59,688 bases of DNA from Chitinophagaceae bacterium. Lineage in GTDB: Bacteria; Bacteroidota; Bacteroidia; Chitinophagales; Chitinophagaceae. Positions within the stretch are counted from its first letter, which is position 1, and every line of letters starts with the position of its first letter. The stretch is taken from assembly GCA_016786845.1 (NCBI GenBank), contig JAEUVB010000017.1, positions 1 through 59,688 of the forward strand. The letters are read 5' to 3'. Positions 7,880 through 16,576 of this stretch are shown here, piece after piece. The notes under the pieces are model-generated. The model searched no databases. It was not told the origin of the DNA and saw nothing but the letters and a program-made list of their open reading frames with translations. The translations under genes were made by a program, and so were the position numbers.

Positions 7880-9004
7880 TTAACCTTTTTCAAAATCTAA
7901 GGTACATAAAGAATATGCGGCATGAAGCCGGCCATGTGTTAAATGTTTCCTTAAAGCGAACATTCTTTCGGAATAAATTGAATTGTACTCACCAAACGCT
8001 TGTTGTAAATCATGTTGTTCGAGATCGGAAATCTTGCCATCAAAGGCTGCGGAAACACATAAAGTATCGAGGACAAAAAATCGCTCTGGTAAATTCAGTA
8101 GCTGAAGATCCTGTAAAAATAAACGCCAGTCATCCAGACGATCCGGTTCACGGATTTCGAATATTTCCTCAAACTCTAGCAAAAGGATAACCATATTCGG
8201 ATGATAATTTCGCGTAAGAACAACCGTATTACCAATAGCCCTGAGCGTTGTTATTTTAGCCTGTGCCGACAGTTGAGCCTGAATACCGCCGGTTCGAAGT
8301 TTGGCGGTCATTTGATTCGCCAGTATGAATCCAAACAAACGCAATCTGGCCTCCTTAGCCACTTTATACAGGACCATGGCATTCCAAAAGAATTCCACCA
8401 ATAGGGCTTCGTATAAAACAGAAACACCTAAAATTTCCTTCCCAACCAATAACAGCAATACATATTTCAGAATAAAATTGGTGAGAATGATTTTCAATTT
8501 GTAGATGAATCCGAGAATTAATAAATTTCTTTTGGAAACCTGACGAAACGGATTAATTCCAAACAAATGAACTTCGGGCTCCTGAATCTCGAGTGCCGTT
8601 CGGGAAAGAATATTCAGGATGGAAAAAGGACCCTGAAAGAGATAATCATTCTTCGGTGAGTGAATATTCAGTTTGTCGGCTATTTCATGAACCGTTCGGA
8701 GGGATATGAGGAATAAGCAATAAAACTCGATCAAGGTAAACAGCAATGTGACTGCAGCAACTATGCCGTAATGAAAATACCATTTCGCATCGGCATAGAT
8801 TACATCGGCTTTAATCATAGGAAATACCATGATCAGGCCTGTAATTCCAGACATCCATATGCCTCTGACGGTAATTCTTCGTATCTCCCTTTCTAATGTA
8901 GCATCATCCGGAATCTGATCTATACCCCCGGTGCGCCGTCGAAATAAGCGAAGGTAAAAAATTCCAAACCGCTCTAAAAAACCGCTCCGGTAGGGCTTAT
9001 TCAT
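7880..9004 (-). CDS. Conserved membrane protein of unknown function, TerB-like C-terminus
   Basis: 374 aa, not a family I can name with certainty. Four or more hydrophobic stretches: about residues 51-66 and 77-100, then two around 160-215. The middle holds charged linkers (RRTGGIDQIPDDATLEREIRRITVRG near the start). The C-terminal third is soluble, and FVLDTLCVSAAFDGKISDLEQHDL resembles the DGxIxxxE helix pair of TerB-like domains, a weak match. No signal peptide. It lies 10 bp upstream of pdxJ, but no shared function is implied. A terminator of the preceding gene sits just before it. Confidence 0.7.
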   Translation of the reverse strand: MNKPYRSGFLERFGIFYLRLFRRRTGGIDQIPDDATLEREIRRITVRGIWMSGITGLIMVFPMIKADVIYADAKWYFHYGIVAAVTLLFTLIEFYCLFLISLRTVHEIADKLNIHSPKNDYLFQGPFSILNILSRTALEIQEPEVHLFGINPFRQVSKRNLLILGFIYKLKIILTNFILKYVLLLLVGKEILGVSVLYEALLVEFFWNAMVLYKVAKEARLRLFGFILANQMTAKLRTGGIQAQLSAQAKITTLRAIGNTVVLTRNYHPNMVILLLEFEEIFEIREPDRLDDWRLFLQDLQLLNLPERFFVLDTLCVSAAFDGKISDLEQHDLQQAFGEYNSIYSERMFALRKHLTHGRLHAAYSLCTLDFEKG

Positions 9005-9032
9005 GAATCGCTAAGGTAATTCAGGCTAAATA

Positions 9033-9059
9033 AAAAACCCCTGACAGACAGGGGTTTTT
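9033..9059 (-). terminator. Rho-independent terminator of the DUF4878 lipoprotein gene
   Basis: The stem CCCCTG (9038-9043) pairs with CAGGGG (9049-9054) across a 5-nt loop, flanked by five As and five Ts. It lies 24 nt past the lipoprotein stop. The A/T flanks make it usable on either strand. Confidence 0.85.
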
Positions 9060-9083
9060 GAAAAATATTTGATGGATTAAACC

Positions 9084-9590
9084 TTATTTAGGCGCATCTA
9101 CTTTGATAGAATCCTTGCCGGCCGGAGCATCTCCTTCAGCAGGAACCGCACCTTCAACCGGTGCTTCTTCAACCGGTGCAGCTGCATCTTCTGAAGGTGA
9201 ACCGCCACCCATATCATCTTTTGTCATATTCACCAGCCATTTGCCGTCTTTCTTCACCAAATTCAAAGTTTCTGTAGCCTCAGGTTTGTCGTCGCTACTG
9301 AAAGTAACTACACACTTATCACCTTCTTCTTTTGCTTCTTTAATGGTAACTTTTACGTCTTTAGCTTTATTCTTTACAGAATCAGGAACCATTCCGGAGA
9401 AAGAAGCCAGCATGTCCAGCATTTTGCCGGTTTCAGGAGTACCATACTTCTTAGCAGCATCATAGTCCATTTTTTTCAATGCATTGAGGTAGTTCAGGGC
9501 TACATCTTTTGGATCGCTTTTACTTCCGCAGCTAACCAGGGTGAAGGCGACAAAAGCAAATGCAGCCAACGATAATACGAATTGTTTCAT
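9084..9590 (-). CDS. DUF4878-type lipoprotein
   Basis: 168 aa. It has a lipoprotein signal with lipobox LVSC (Cys21), then a small NTF2-like fold of the DUF4878 kind: KDVALNYLNALKKMDYDAAKKYG, then a strand-rich part ending WLVNMTKDDMGGG. The last 35 residues are a low-complexity Ala/Pro/Glu tail (EEAPVEGAVPAEGDAPAG) that probably is disordered. It has its own strong promoter (9616-9646) and terminator (9033-9059), so it is a single-gene unit. Role unknown. Confidence 0.85.
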   Translation of the reverse strand: MKQFVLSLAAFAFVAFTLVSCGSKSDPKDVALNYLNALKKMDYDAAKKYGTPETGKMLDMLASFSGMVPDSVKNKAKDVKVTIKEAKEEGDKCVVTFSSDDKPEATETLNLVKKDGKWLVNMTKDDMGGGSPSEDAAAPVEEAPVEGAVPAEGDAPAGKDSIKVDAPK

Positions 9591-9615
9591 GTGTTTATTT
9601 TTTGATTTTAATGGG

Positions 9616-9646
9616 CAAAAGTAAATTTAATATACGATACGGCAAA
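9616..9646 (-). promoter_or_regulatory. Promoter of the DUF4878 lipoprotein gene
   Basis: On the minus strand: TTTG (9643-9646), 19-bp spacer, TACTTTTG (9616-9623). This matches the Bacteroidota -33/-7 consensus exactly and predicts transcription from about 9612, some 20 nt before the ATG. Confidence 0.75.
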
Positions 9647-10277
9647 GCAAATGAGCATCTTTATTCACGAATATATTGTCGGTGGAAACATACCGAAAAG
9701 CCTTATGCTGGGTCACTTCAAACAAAGTATCAGGGGCTAAAGCCTGATGAAAGGCTTTATAAATCATTTCTGCACAGTAGAGTCTTTGGTCAGTAGCCAA
9801 ATCAAACTCCATGTCAAAAGGGATCTGACGATGATGAAAATCCAATACGATTTGATGAAGCTTCTCAATTTGCGCCGGGTTTAGATTATACCGGCAAATA
9901 CCAAAACCCAAATTATGATCGGGCCTGACGAATTGTTCATAGGTATCCAATCTCAATTTTTCATCCGGATTATCTTCACCGCCTATGGAGTGATACACCA
10001 TCCAGCGATTATTCTCGCGAAAGGCAATGCCACAATGAGAAAAGGTCTTATCGGTTTTGTTGAGTTGCGCAAACATGCTGCTGATGACATCATTGCCGGT
10101 TCGCAGTACAATGCAGCCATCGGATAGTAACACTTTGTTACTATCCACCCGATGGAGTTTGTCCAAATATTGATGATCGGGGCCTTTGGGCAATTTCGAA
10201 GCAGAGGCCGATTCTGGGGAATTTTGACAGGATGAGATCCAAACCAATAAAAACAATACACTACTTAGCAGCCTCAT
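9627..10277 (-). CDS. YiiX/YebB-like NlpC/P60-type cysteine hydrolase lipoprotein
   Basis: 216 aa from ATG 10277. A lipoprotein signal (LLSSVLFLLVWISSC, lipobox Cys) is followed by a permuted papain-like fold. Visible marks are LSDGCIVLRTG, the His motif FSHCGIAF, YHSIGGEDN, and the Cys motif LYCAEMIYKAF. Related enzymes act on amide bonds of peptidoglycan or lipids; the substrate here is unknown. A longer frame to 10391 exists but lies inside phoH and would destroy the lipoprotein signal. The chosen start overlaps the end of phoH by 17 bp, indicating co-transcription. Confidence 0.85.
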   Translation of the reverse strand: MRLLSSVLFLLVWISSCQNSPESASASKLPKGPDHQYLDKLHRVDSNKVLLSDGCIVLRTGNDVISSMFAQLNKTDKTFSHCGIAFRENNRWMVYHSIGGEDNPDEKLRLDTYEQFVRPDHNLGFGICRYNLNPAQIEKLHQIVLDFHHRQIPFDMEFDLATDQRLYCAEMIYKAFHQALAPDTLFEVTQHKAFRYVSTDNIFVNKDAHLLCRIVY

Positions 10278-11250
10278 CACTTTTCTTCGTTTCAGCCGGT
10301 TGATTGGCCCGGTCATACGCTTTAATAATTTCTTTGACCAAACGATGTCGCACAACATCTTCTCCATCCAATTCGATGTGAATAATTCCATTGATATTTC
10401 TCAAAATATGGATGGCCTTTCCTAATCCACTGGTTTGATTCTTAGGTAAGTCTACCTGGGTCATATCTCCGGTAATAATCGCCTTAGCTGTGGGGCCGAT
10501 ACGGGTCAAAAACATTTTGATTTGGAGCTCAGTCGTATTTTGTGCTTCATCCAGGATGATATAGGCATTATCTAGTGTACGTCCACGCATATAAGCTAAT
10601 GGGGCAACTTCAATAATGCGGTTGGTCATATAGTAATTCAATTTGTCGGCCGGTATCATATCATCCAGTGCGTCATATAATGGTCTTAAATACGGATCAA
10701 TTTTCTCTTTCAGATCGCCCGGTAAAAAACCCAAGCTTTCTCCGGCTTCCACTGCAGGACGAGTCAAAATGATTTTCTTCACCGATTTGTTTTTCAAAGC
10801 CCTCACTGCCAAAGCCACAGCCGTATAGGTTTTTCCGGTACCCGCAGGACCTACTGCAAAAATGATATCGTTTTTATCGGCCGCAGACACCAATAATTTC
10901 TGATTGCGTGTTTTCGCCTTGATGATTTTTCCATTTTGGCCAAAAACGAGAATGTCATTATTGATATCCTCGGTAATTTTCTCGTCTATTACACCATCAT
11001 CATCCCCTAGAATTTTAGAAAAATAATTTTCAGACAAATGACCATTCCTTTCAAGATATTGAACAATTAAATCAATCTTTTCCTTAGCCAGGTCCACTTC
11101 TTCCGGTTTGCCGGATAGTTTAATGAGTGAACCTCTGGAGAGAATTTTAAGTAATGGAAATTTCTTTTTTAGGATATCAAACTTGTTGTTGTTTACACCG
11201 AAAAACTCTATGGGATTGACGGTTTCGAGGTTGATGATATGTTCAGTCAA
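10261..11250 (-). CDS. phoH: PhoH family protein (ATPase/RNA-processing related)
   Basis: 329 aa; cytoplasmic P-loop ATPase of the PhoH family, linked in other bacteria to RNA metabolism next to YbeY. N-terminal KH-like segment (about 15-70), then Walker A GPAGTGKT (134-141), the PhoH block TRPAVEAGESLGFLPGDLKEK, Walker B YIILDEAQNT, and ITGDMTQVDLP. The start is TTG at 11250: the frame is closed by TAA two codons upstream, and the N-terminus MTEHIINLETVNPIEFFGVNN agrees with family members. The 3' end overlaps the YiiX-like gene by 17 bp. ybeY is not nearby. Confidence 0.92.
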   Translation of the reverse strand: MTEHIINLETVNPIEFFGVNNNKFDILKKKFPLLKILSRGSLIKLSGKPEEVDLAKEKIDLIVQYLERNGHLSENYFSKILGDDDGVIDEKITEDINNDILVFGQNGKIIKAKTRNQKLLVSAADKNDIIFAVGPAGTGKTYTAVALAVRALKNKSVKKIILTRPAVEAGESLGFLPGDLKEKIDPYLRPLYDALDDMIPADKLNYYMTNRIIEVAPLAYMRGRTLDNAYIILDEAQNTTELQIKMFLTRIGPTAKAIITGDMTQVDLPKNQTSGLGKAIHILRNINGIIHIELDGEDVVRHRLVKEIIKAYDRANQPAETKKSDEAAK

Positions 11251-11426
11251 AGTTTATGTTTTTTGTAAATACAATAGTAACTCTTTTCAACAAGAATAAT
11301 TTCCCAATCCTTACACTGTGTATATGTTGGGGAATAATCCAAGGATCACCTAGTCAGAAGTCCAACAAAGTAAATAACATTTTACAGGAATAAAGCGCCT
11401 TCAGGTTCATGTATGAAAGGTTACGG
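11251..11426. other. Divergent intergenic region between phoH and the peroxiredoxin gene
   Basis: AT-rich spacer; apart from the peroxiredoxin promoter at its right end, only a weak TACTATTG box (minus strand, 11272-11279) could serve phoH. No gene, hairpin or repeat noticed. Confidence 0.4.
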
Positions 11427-11458
11427 TTTGGAACTCCCCTTGAAGTGTATTACATTTG
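11427..11458 (+). promoter_or_regulatory. Promoter of the peroxiredoxin gene
   Basis: TTTG (11427-11430), 20-bp spacer, TACATTTG (11451-11458). Exact fit to the Bacteroidota consensus; the ATG follows 18 nt after the -7 box. Confidence 0.75.
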
Positions 11459-11476
11459 GTCATTAAAAGATAATAT

Positions 11477-11947
11477 ATGGCAATTCAGATCGGTCAGAAA
11501 ACACCTGATTTTACGTTGTTTAATACCGAAAAAAATAAAGTTTCCATCAGCGATTATCAAGGTAAAAATGTAGTGCTCCTTTTTTTCCCATTAGCCTTTA
11601 CGGGGGTATGTACGAATGAACTATGTGATGTGCGTGATCATATGCATATTTACAATAGCCTGAACGCTGAGATCATTGGAATTTCGGTTGATTCCTTGTT
11701 TGTTTTGGGAAAATTCAAATCTGAAAACAATCTGGACTTCACCTTGTTATCGGATTTTAATAAGGTAACTTCCCGTGATTACGATTGCTTGTACGATACA
11801 TTTTCTTACGACATGCTGGGAGTCTCCAAAAGATCTGCTTTTGTGATCGACCGTGAAGGCATTGTTCAATATGCGGAAGTACTCGAAAAAGCGGGAGATT
11901 TACCTGATTTCACAGCGATACAAGAATGTTTGAAACAACTCAACTAA
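11477..11947 (+). CDS. Peroxiredoxin (AhpE/BCP-like, thiol peroxidase)
   Basis: 156 aa, cytoplasmic, thioredoxin fold. It reduces hydroperoxides with thiol electrons. The active-site motif PLAFTGVC (PxxxTxxC) places the peroxidatic Cys at 45, with a second Cys at 50 (CTNELC), the spacing of atypical 2-Cys BCP-type enzymes. GISVDS, LLSDFN and KRSAFVIDREG are the other conserved blocks. It has its own promoter and is followed after 13 bp by a T9SS cargo gene, with no functional link evident. In this organism bacillithiol could be the reductant (inference). Confidence 0.9.
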   Translation: MAIQIGQKTPDFTLFNTEKNKVSISDYQGKNVVLLFFPLAFTGVCTNELCDVRDHMHIYNSLNAEIIGISVDSLFVLGKFKSENNLDFTLLSDFNKVTSRDYDCLYDTFSYDMLGVSKRSAFVIDREGIVQYAEVLEKAGDLPDFTAIQECLKQLN

Positions 11948-11960
11948 TCTAAATTCATAG

Positions 11961-12929
11961 ATGATGAAAAAAATTACACTCCTAGCCTTGATGTTTTTGT
12001 CCTTCAATGTCGCCCGCGCGCAAATGATTGAAGGATTTGAAAATTGGCATACCTATTTCTCGGGTGCGCTGAATGTTCCGAATGGTTGGAATGCTACGGA
12101 CTCCCTGATCAAATTTTTCGGGCTGGCGACCAATCCCGGAGCCACTTTTTTGGCTCAGGCTGAAAAAGAACTACCCGGTAATGGCAGTGCTACAGCCATG
12201 AGACTCATGACGAAAATTCAGCCGGCGCTAACCGGTATTATTCCAGGTGGACCTATGCCCTGTATGGCTAGCAATTCGGTTATTCAGGTCAATACCGGAA
12301 CAGGTGAATTTACATTTACCGGTGGATTACCTTTTAATTATGACCCTGTATCCGCCAGCTGTTGGGTAAAGAATGATCCGCGTATGGGCGATTCCACTTC
12401 GATTACCTTTTTAGCCATCGATAATTCGGATGGAGGTGATAGCATTGTCGCAGTAGCAGATACGATGTTGGGGGCCAGCTTAAATAACTTCACTCAAATC
12501 ACAATGCCCTTTAAGTATAACAATTCAGGCTTCACCACAACTTTACTTCGTGTCATCATTGCATCGAGCGGGAATTTTTACTTTGATGTAAATGGTGCCT
12601 TTGCAGGCCTCAACGATAGCAGTAGTATCATAGTAGATAATATTTCGGTGGCTGCACCATCGGGTATCATTACACCCATCTTATCTTCAACATTGGCTAA
12701 TGTTTATCCCACCCAAGTTACAGACAAACTATATATTGATATGATTGCACCTGTTGAAAAAGGCATGGAATGTCGAATTTTTGATTTGAAAGGTGGGTCT
12801 GTTTTTCAATCCTCCCTCAGTCAGAATCAGAGTGTATTTGACCTCTCCACTCTTCCTTCAGGAAATTATATATTCGGCCTTTACACGGATGGACGAATGA
12901 AACAATCCGGTAAAATCTCAAAGTATTAA
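11961..12929 (+). CDS. T9SS type A sorting domain protein
   Basis: 322 aa, secreted. Signal peptide ends ARAQ. The mature part starts MIEGFENWHTYFSG and holds a beta-sandwich carbohydrate-binding-like region without recognisable catalytic residues (PNGWNATDSL, VSASCWVKNDPRMGDS, NFYFDVNGAFAGLNDSSSIIVDNISV). The last 75 residues are a type A sorting domain: NVYPTQVTDKLYID, MECRIFDLKGG, LSTLPSGNYIFGLYTDGRMKQSGKISKY. Exported by T9SS and attached to the cell surface or released. Function unknown. A strong terminator follows. Confidence 0.88.
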   Translation: MMKKITLLALMFLSFNVARAQMIEGFENWHTYFSGALNVPNGWNATDSLIKFFGLATNPGATFLAQAEKELPGNGSATAMRLMTKIQPALTGIIPGGPMPCMASNSVIQVNTGTGEFTFTGGLPFNYDPVSASCWVKNDPRMGDSTSITFLAIDNSDGGDSIVAVADTMLGASLNNFTQITMPFKYNNSGFTTTLLRVIIASSGNFYFDVNGAFAGLNDSSSIIVDNISVAAPSGIITPILSSTLANVYPTQVTDKLYIDMIAPVEKGMECRIFDLKGGSVFQSSLSQNQSVFDLSTLPSGNYIFGLYTDGRMKQSGKISKY

Positions 12930-12950
12930 AAACAAAAGTATTTTTTAACA

Positions 12951-12976
12951 GGCTATCTTTCGAGATAGCCTTTTTT
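12951..12976 (+). terminator. Rho-independent terminator with UUCG loop
   Basis: The stem GGCTATCT (12951-12958) pairs with AGATAGCC (12963-12970) around a TTCG tetraloop, followed by six Ts. Ends the T9SS cargo gene and overlaps the 3' end of the convergent permease gene. Confidence 0.9.
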
Positions 12977-14051
12977 ATTTTGAATACTTCCGATAAATGT
13001 AAAGGGCCACGAAGGAAAAGAAAATATTCGGAATCCACACCGCTATTAACGGGTGAAGACTTCCTTTAATGGAAAATGTAGTTGAAAATTGCATCATTAC
13101 GATATAAATAGCACTTAGGGCCAAACCAATGGCCAAATGAATACCACTTCCGCCTCTCACCTTTCGTGAGGCAATACAAGCGCCTATGATGGAAAGTATA
13201 AACGCAGAAAAAGGAGATGCTGTTCTTCTGTATTTTTCGATATAATATTCATTCAAATTTTCACTCCCTTTTTCTTCCTCCTTTCGGATAAACGCATTGA
13301 GCTGAGGTGCGGTCATCATTTGCTTGATTTCACGACGAGAAACCAAATCGTTGGGGGTGAAACTAAATTTTTTAAATAAAAAAGGGTAACGCTGCATGAT
13401 CTCTACCGGCCCCTCATTAATTCGGGCAATAGCTTCCATCAGCTTCCATTCCTTTTTAATACTATCATACAAACAACGATCAGCCGTAATTTTTTGACGA
13501 ATTTCATTGCCTGAAACTTTTTCATAACTGAATCGGTAACCGGTTTTTGATTCCGGATTATAACTCTGCATATAGATATACTCTGTTGGACTGATTCTCA
13601 TATGAAAATTATCATGACTATAATTGGCTTTACTCATGATGTATTTTTCTTCAAACTTTAACCTGCTTTTATTGGCTTGAGGAATGATGTAATGATTCGC
13701 AATAAAAAGCACGAAAGAGATGATGGCAGCACCGGCGAGATAGGGACGAAGCAATCGGCTAAATGACATTCCACTGCTCAGGATGGCAATGATTTCAGAA
13801 CGGTTTGCCAGTTTAGAGGTAAAAAATATAACCGCTACGAAAATGAATATCGGAAACAGCAGGGCTAAAATATAGGGAAGAAAGTCGCGGAAATAGATTA
13901 AAATCTCGGCGGCCGGCACACGCTTCTCTACAAAGTCGTTCACCTTTTCCGTAAAATCAATCACGATGGCAATGGCCGAAAACGCCATCAGCAGGAAAAC
14001 AAAAGTGACCAGAAAATTTTTTAAAATATATTTATCGATCTTATTAAACAT
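12975..14051 (-). CDS. LptF/LptG family permease (lipopolysaccharide export)
   Basis: 358 aa, inner-membrane YjgP/YjgQ-type protein of the Lpt ABC transporter that moves lipopolysaccharide toward the outer membrane. It starts MFNKIDKYILKNFLVTFVFLLM and has six predicted helices in the usual 3 + periplasmic jellyroll + 3 arrangement (helices about 13-35, 50-75, 95-115 and three between 275 and 352). RSEIIAILSSGMS is the conserved cytoplasmic coupling segment. ATG 14051 is preferred over an upstream frame opening at 14105. Whether it is F or G cannot be told. A -7 box (TACGTTTG, minus strand 14062-14069) lies only 10 nt before the start. Confidence 0.92.
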   Translation of the reverse strand: MFNKIDKYILKNFLVTFVFLLMAFSAIAIVIDFTEKVNDFVEKRVPAAEILIYFRDFLPYILALLFPIFIFVAVIFFTSKLANRSEIIAILSSGMSFSRLLRPYLAGAAIISFVLFIANHYIIPQANKSRLKFEEKYIMSKANYSHDNFHMRISPTEYIYMQSYNPESKTGYRFSYEKVSGNEIRQKITADRCLYDSIKKEWKLMEAIARINEGPVEIMQRYPFLFKKFSFTPNDLVSRREIKQMMTAPQLNAFIRKEEEKGSENLNEYYIEKYRRTASPFSAFILSIIGACIASRKVRGGSGIHLAIGLALSAIYIVMMQFSTTFSIKGSLHPLIAVWIPNIFFSFVALYIYRKYSK

Positions 14052-14061
14052 GCGATGAATG

Positions 14062-14069
14062 CAAACGTA
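14062..14069 (-). promoter_or_regulatory. -7 promoter box of the LptF/G gene
   Basis: TACGTTTG on the minus strand fits TAnnTTTG; the ATG is 10 nt away, so any 5' leader would be very short. No clear -33 TTG. Confidence 0.4.
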
Positions 14070-14276
14070 GGAAAATTTTTTGTTAGCCTCATGATAATGT
14101 ATCATGGATACTTCCTACCATCTCCATAGAATCCTCCGATTTACCGACCACTCGTTTTGCTTTCGGCCGTATTAAAATTATACTTTACACGCAAGACCAA
14201 AAAATATAAAATTTTAAGGCATTATTCGGGCGGCTTATACAATCTTTGTACAGAACAACAGTTACCCAAATGGTAT

Positions 14277-14909
14277 ATGATAAAATTCCTTCCATATTGT
14301 ATCATGCTTTGCCTTCTTTTTGCCTCACATACATTGATGGCCCAAAAAGGACCGAACGATACAATACCGGTCGGCAGTATGGTCATAGGCAATGATACCC
14401 TTCCCCATATTTGGATACGTGACATGTTTGTGACGGCCAAAGCACCTCGCTGGCTGGTGAAGGAAAGGCGAAGATGGCAGCGGGAACAAGATCAATATAG
14501 TCGGCTACGTTACAATGTGTATCTGACATATCCATATGCCGTTGCGGCTTCTTATATTCTCAAGGATGTCGACTCCATGCTGCATACCTTACAAAGTAAG
14601 GATGCCAAGAAATTATTCAAAGAACGAAAAGAACAAGAACTCAACCGAAGATTTAAACATGAACTTGAAAATTTTTCTATCGAACAAGGGCAGATTTTGG
14701 TCAAACTGATCGCCCGGCAAACCGGTAAACCCTGCTATCAAATTGTAAAAGAACTCAAAGGGGGATTTAATGCAGGCATTTGGCAGGCAGTGGCACTTTT
14801 ATTTAATAATAATCTCCGTAATACCTACGACGCTGAAGGCGATGATGCCATGATTGAGTCGATAGTTCTGGAAATAGAATCAACCGGACATTTTGAATTA
14901 AAAAAATAA
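14277..14909 (+). CDS. DUF4294 domain protein (secreted, unknown function)
   Basis: 210 aa from ATG 14277, chosen because it gives a clean signal peptide (MIKFLPYCIMLCLLFASHTLMAQ); an upstream TTG opening the same frame adds 40 residues that look untranslated. The mature protein holds the DUF4294 pattern: a short hydrophilic start with ...GNDTLPHIWIRDMFV, a basic helix WLVKERRRWQREQDQYSRLRYN, VYLTYPYAVAAS, then helices ending FNAGIWQAVALLFNNNLRNTYDAEGDD. Conserved in Bacteroidota, probably periplasmic; function unknown. Confidence 0.85.
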   Translation: MIKFLPYCIMLCLLFASHTLMAQKGPNDTIPVGSMVIGNDTLPHIWIRDMFVTAKAPRWLVKERRRWQREQDQYSRLRYNVYLTYPYAVAASYILKDVDSMLHTLQSKDAKKLFKERKEQELNRRFKHELENFSIEQGQILVKLIARQTGKPCYQIVKELKGGFNAGIWQAVALLFNNNLRNTYDAEGDDAMIESIVLEIESTGHFELKK

Positions 14910-14969
14910 TCCTGCGTATTCTCTGTTAAAATCATTTACTTTGGTCCTTCTTACTGACCTTGACAACCA

Positions 14970-15704
14970 ATGAAATTAGATATACTTGCCATTGCTGCTC
15001 ACCCGGACGATATAGAACTTTCTTGTAGCGGCACCCTGCTGTTACATAAAAATATTGGATATAAAACCGGTATTTTGGATTTGACGAAAGGCGAACTCGG
15101 TTCACGAGGGGATATCGAAACCCGTCAGAAAGAAAGTGAAAGAGCTTCTGCTATTCTCAAATTGGACATCCGGGAAAATGCCGGGTTCAGAGACGGTTTT
15201 TTTGTGAACGATGAAACGCATCAAAAGGCACTCATCCGTTTTATCAGAAAATACCGTCCCAATATCGTTTTAGGTACTGCACCCAGCGACCGACATCCCG
15301 ACCATAGCCGTGCATCACAACTGATTAAGGATGCCTGCTTTTATTCCGGCTTGGTGATGATTGAAACCATGGATGAGGGCGTTCCTCAAGAAGCATGGCG
15401 CCCGAAACGACTTTTCAATTATATCCAGGATCAGTATATAGAACCCGATTTTGTAGTAGATATAACAGAGGTCATGCCTTTAAAAATGGATGCCATTAGG
15501 GCCTACGGCTCACAATTTCATTCAAAAGACTTTGAAGGACCTAAAACCTATATCTCCAATGAAAACTATTTAAATACCGTGGAATATCGAAATATCATGT
15601 TTGGCAAACGCATAGGAACCAAATACGCCGAAGGATTTGTTTCGCTCCATAATCAGTTGGGACTAAAAGACTTCAGCAGTATTATTTTGCCGGACCTGGT
15701 TTAA
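14970..15704 (+). CDS. bshB1: Bacillithiol biosynthesis deacetylase BshB1
   Basis: 244 aa, LmbE/PIG-L zinc deacetylase that removes acetyl from GlcNAc-malate in bacillithiol synthesis. The N-terminal AAHPDDIELSCSG gives the zinc-binding HPDD (H11, D13, D14); DLTKGELGSRGDIETRQKES and SDRHPDHSRAS complete the site; YGSQFHSKDFEGPKTYIS is typical of BshB1 rather than other LmbE proteins. A bacilliredoxin-like YtxJ gene 3.2 kb away supports use of bacillithiol. bshA and bshC are not in the window. Its TAA overlaps that of the convergent L,D-transpeptidase gene by a shared TTAA. Confidence 0.93.
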   Translation: MKLDILAIAAHPDDIELSCSGTLLLHKNIGYKTGILDLTKGELGSRGDIETRQKESERASAILKLDIRENAGFRDGFFVNDETHQKALIRFIRKYRPNIVLGTAPSDRHPDHSRASQLIKDACFYSGLVMIETMDEGVPQEAWRPKRLFNYIQDQYIEPDFVVDITEVMPLKMDAIRAYGSQFHSKDFEGPKTYISNENYLNTVEYRNIMFGKRIGTKYAEGFVSLHNQLGLKDFSSIILPDLV

Positions 15705-16474
15705 AACGCATAATCCCCTTTTTCATCATACATTACCGGCAGTGACTTATGTGTAGCTTCAAAATAGTCGTAAGCACGCTTGAGATTCACCCAGAATTTT
15801 TGTTTTTCAGCTTCATTTTTATATTCACGACCGATATAATCAAGTCCTTTCTGTGTATATCTTAATGGAAAAATATGAACAGGTATATTCAACTCACCGT
15901 GAATTCTGGATATCATGCTGATGATGTATAATTCTTCAATCCATTCATTCGTCATGGGCATGCAACCAACCGTCATACACGCTCCATGGATATAGATATC
16001 TCCGCCGGGTCTACTTTTGTCGCCGGCAATTAAATCAGAATAATTAGGATAGTTCACCAACATCGACAGGTAATATTCACTTTTCGGATTAAATTCAGCG
16101 ATGAAATAAAATCCTTCCGGTACTTGCTTATCTCCTTCCACTCGTTTAGGTCCTAAAATACCCGATAAAGCACAAATTTTATAGGTCTTGATTAAAGTAA
16201 ATGTGTCCTGTATAGAATTTCGGGCCCACAACTCCAAATCATTCGTTGCTTTGAATCCACGATAAAGGATGTTCTTGCAGGGATATTTTATGTCCTTGGA
16301 TTCAAACATCCTTTTTACAGCGGGTTCGTGTTTGGCATAAGCCAACCGTACTCGTTCAAAAGACATTTGATAATTCTGAAAAGCAAGATCCGGATATTTC
16401 GTTTCAAGCGGAGGTTGTGCCTGTACAATAATTTGAAGGCTGAGTAAACAAATAAGTGCACATATCAAACGCAT
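15701..16474 (-). CDS. L,D-transpeptidase (YafK/YkuD-like)
   Basis: 257 aa with signal peptide (MRLICALICLLSLQIIVQAQ). The YkuD catalytic motif is IHGACMTVGCMPMTNEWIEELY, i.e. HG...GC with the nucleophile Cys. Ahead of it, PEGFYFIAEFNPKSEYYLSMLVNYPN matches the YafK/ErfK branch that cross-links peptidoglycan or attaches proteins to it. A -7 box (TACATTTG, minus strand) lies at 16497-16504. A second, sequence-unrelated L,D-transpeptidase is at 28055. Periplasmic; exact acceptor unknown. Confidence 0.9.
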   Translation of the reverse strand: MRLICALICLLSLQIIVQAQPPLETKYPDLAFQNYQMSFERVRLAYAKHEPAVKRMFESKDIKYPCKNILYRGFKATNDLELWARNSIQDTFTLIKTYKICALSGILGPKRVEGDKQVPEGFYFIAEFNPKSEYYLSMLVNYPNYSDLIAGDKSRPGGDIYIHGACMTVGCMPMTNEWIEELYIISMISRIHGELNIPVHIFPLRYTQKGLDYIGREYKNEAEKQKFWVNLKRAYDYFEATHKSLPVMYDEKGDYAF

Positions 16475-16496
16475 AGATTGAAACTATTTAGGTAAG

Positions 16497-16504
16497 CAAA
16501 TGTA
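16497..16504 (-). promoter_or_regulatory. -7 promoter box of the L,D-transpeptidase gene
   Basis: TACATTTG on the minus strand, 22 nt before the ATG at 16474. No clear -33 element. Confidence 0.4.
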
Positions 16505-16576
16505 TCAAAATGCCGTTAAATATTTTCATAATATGTTTTAGTTTGCTAATTTTAAACGAACTGAACACGCATATAA

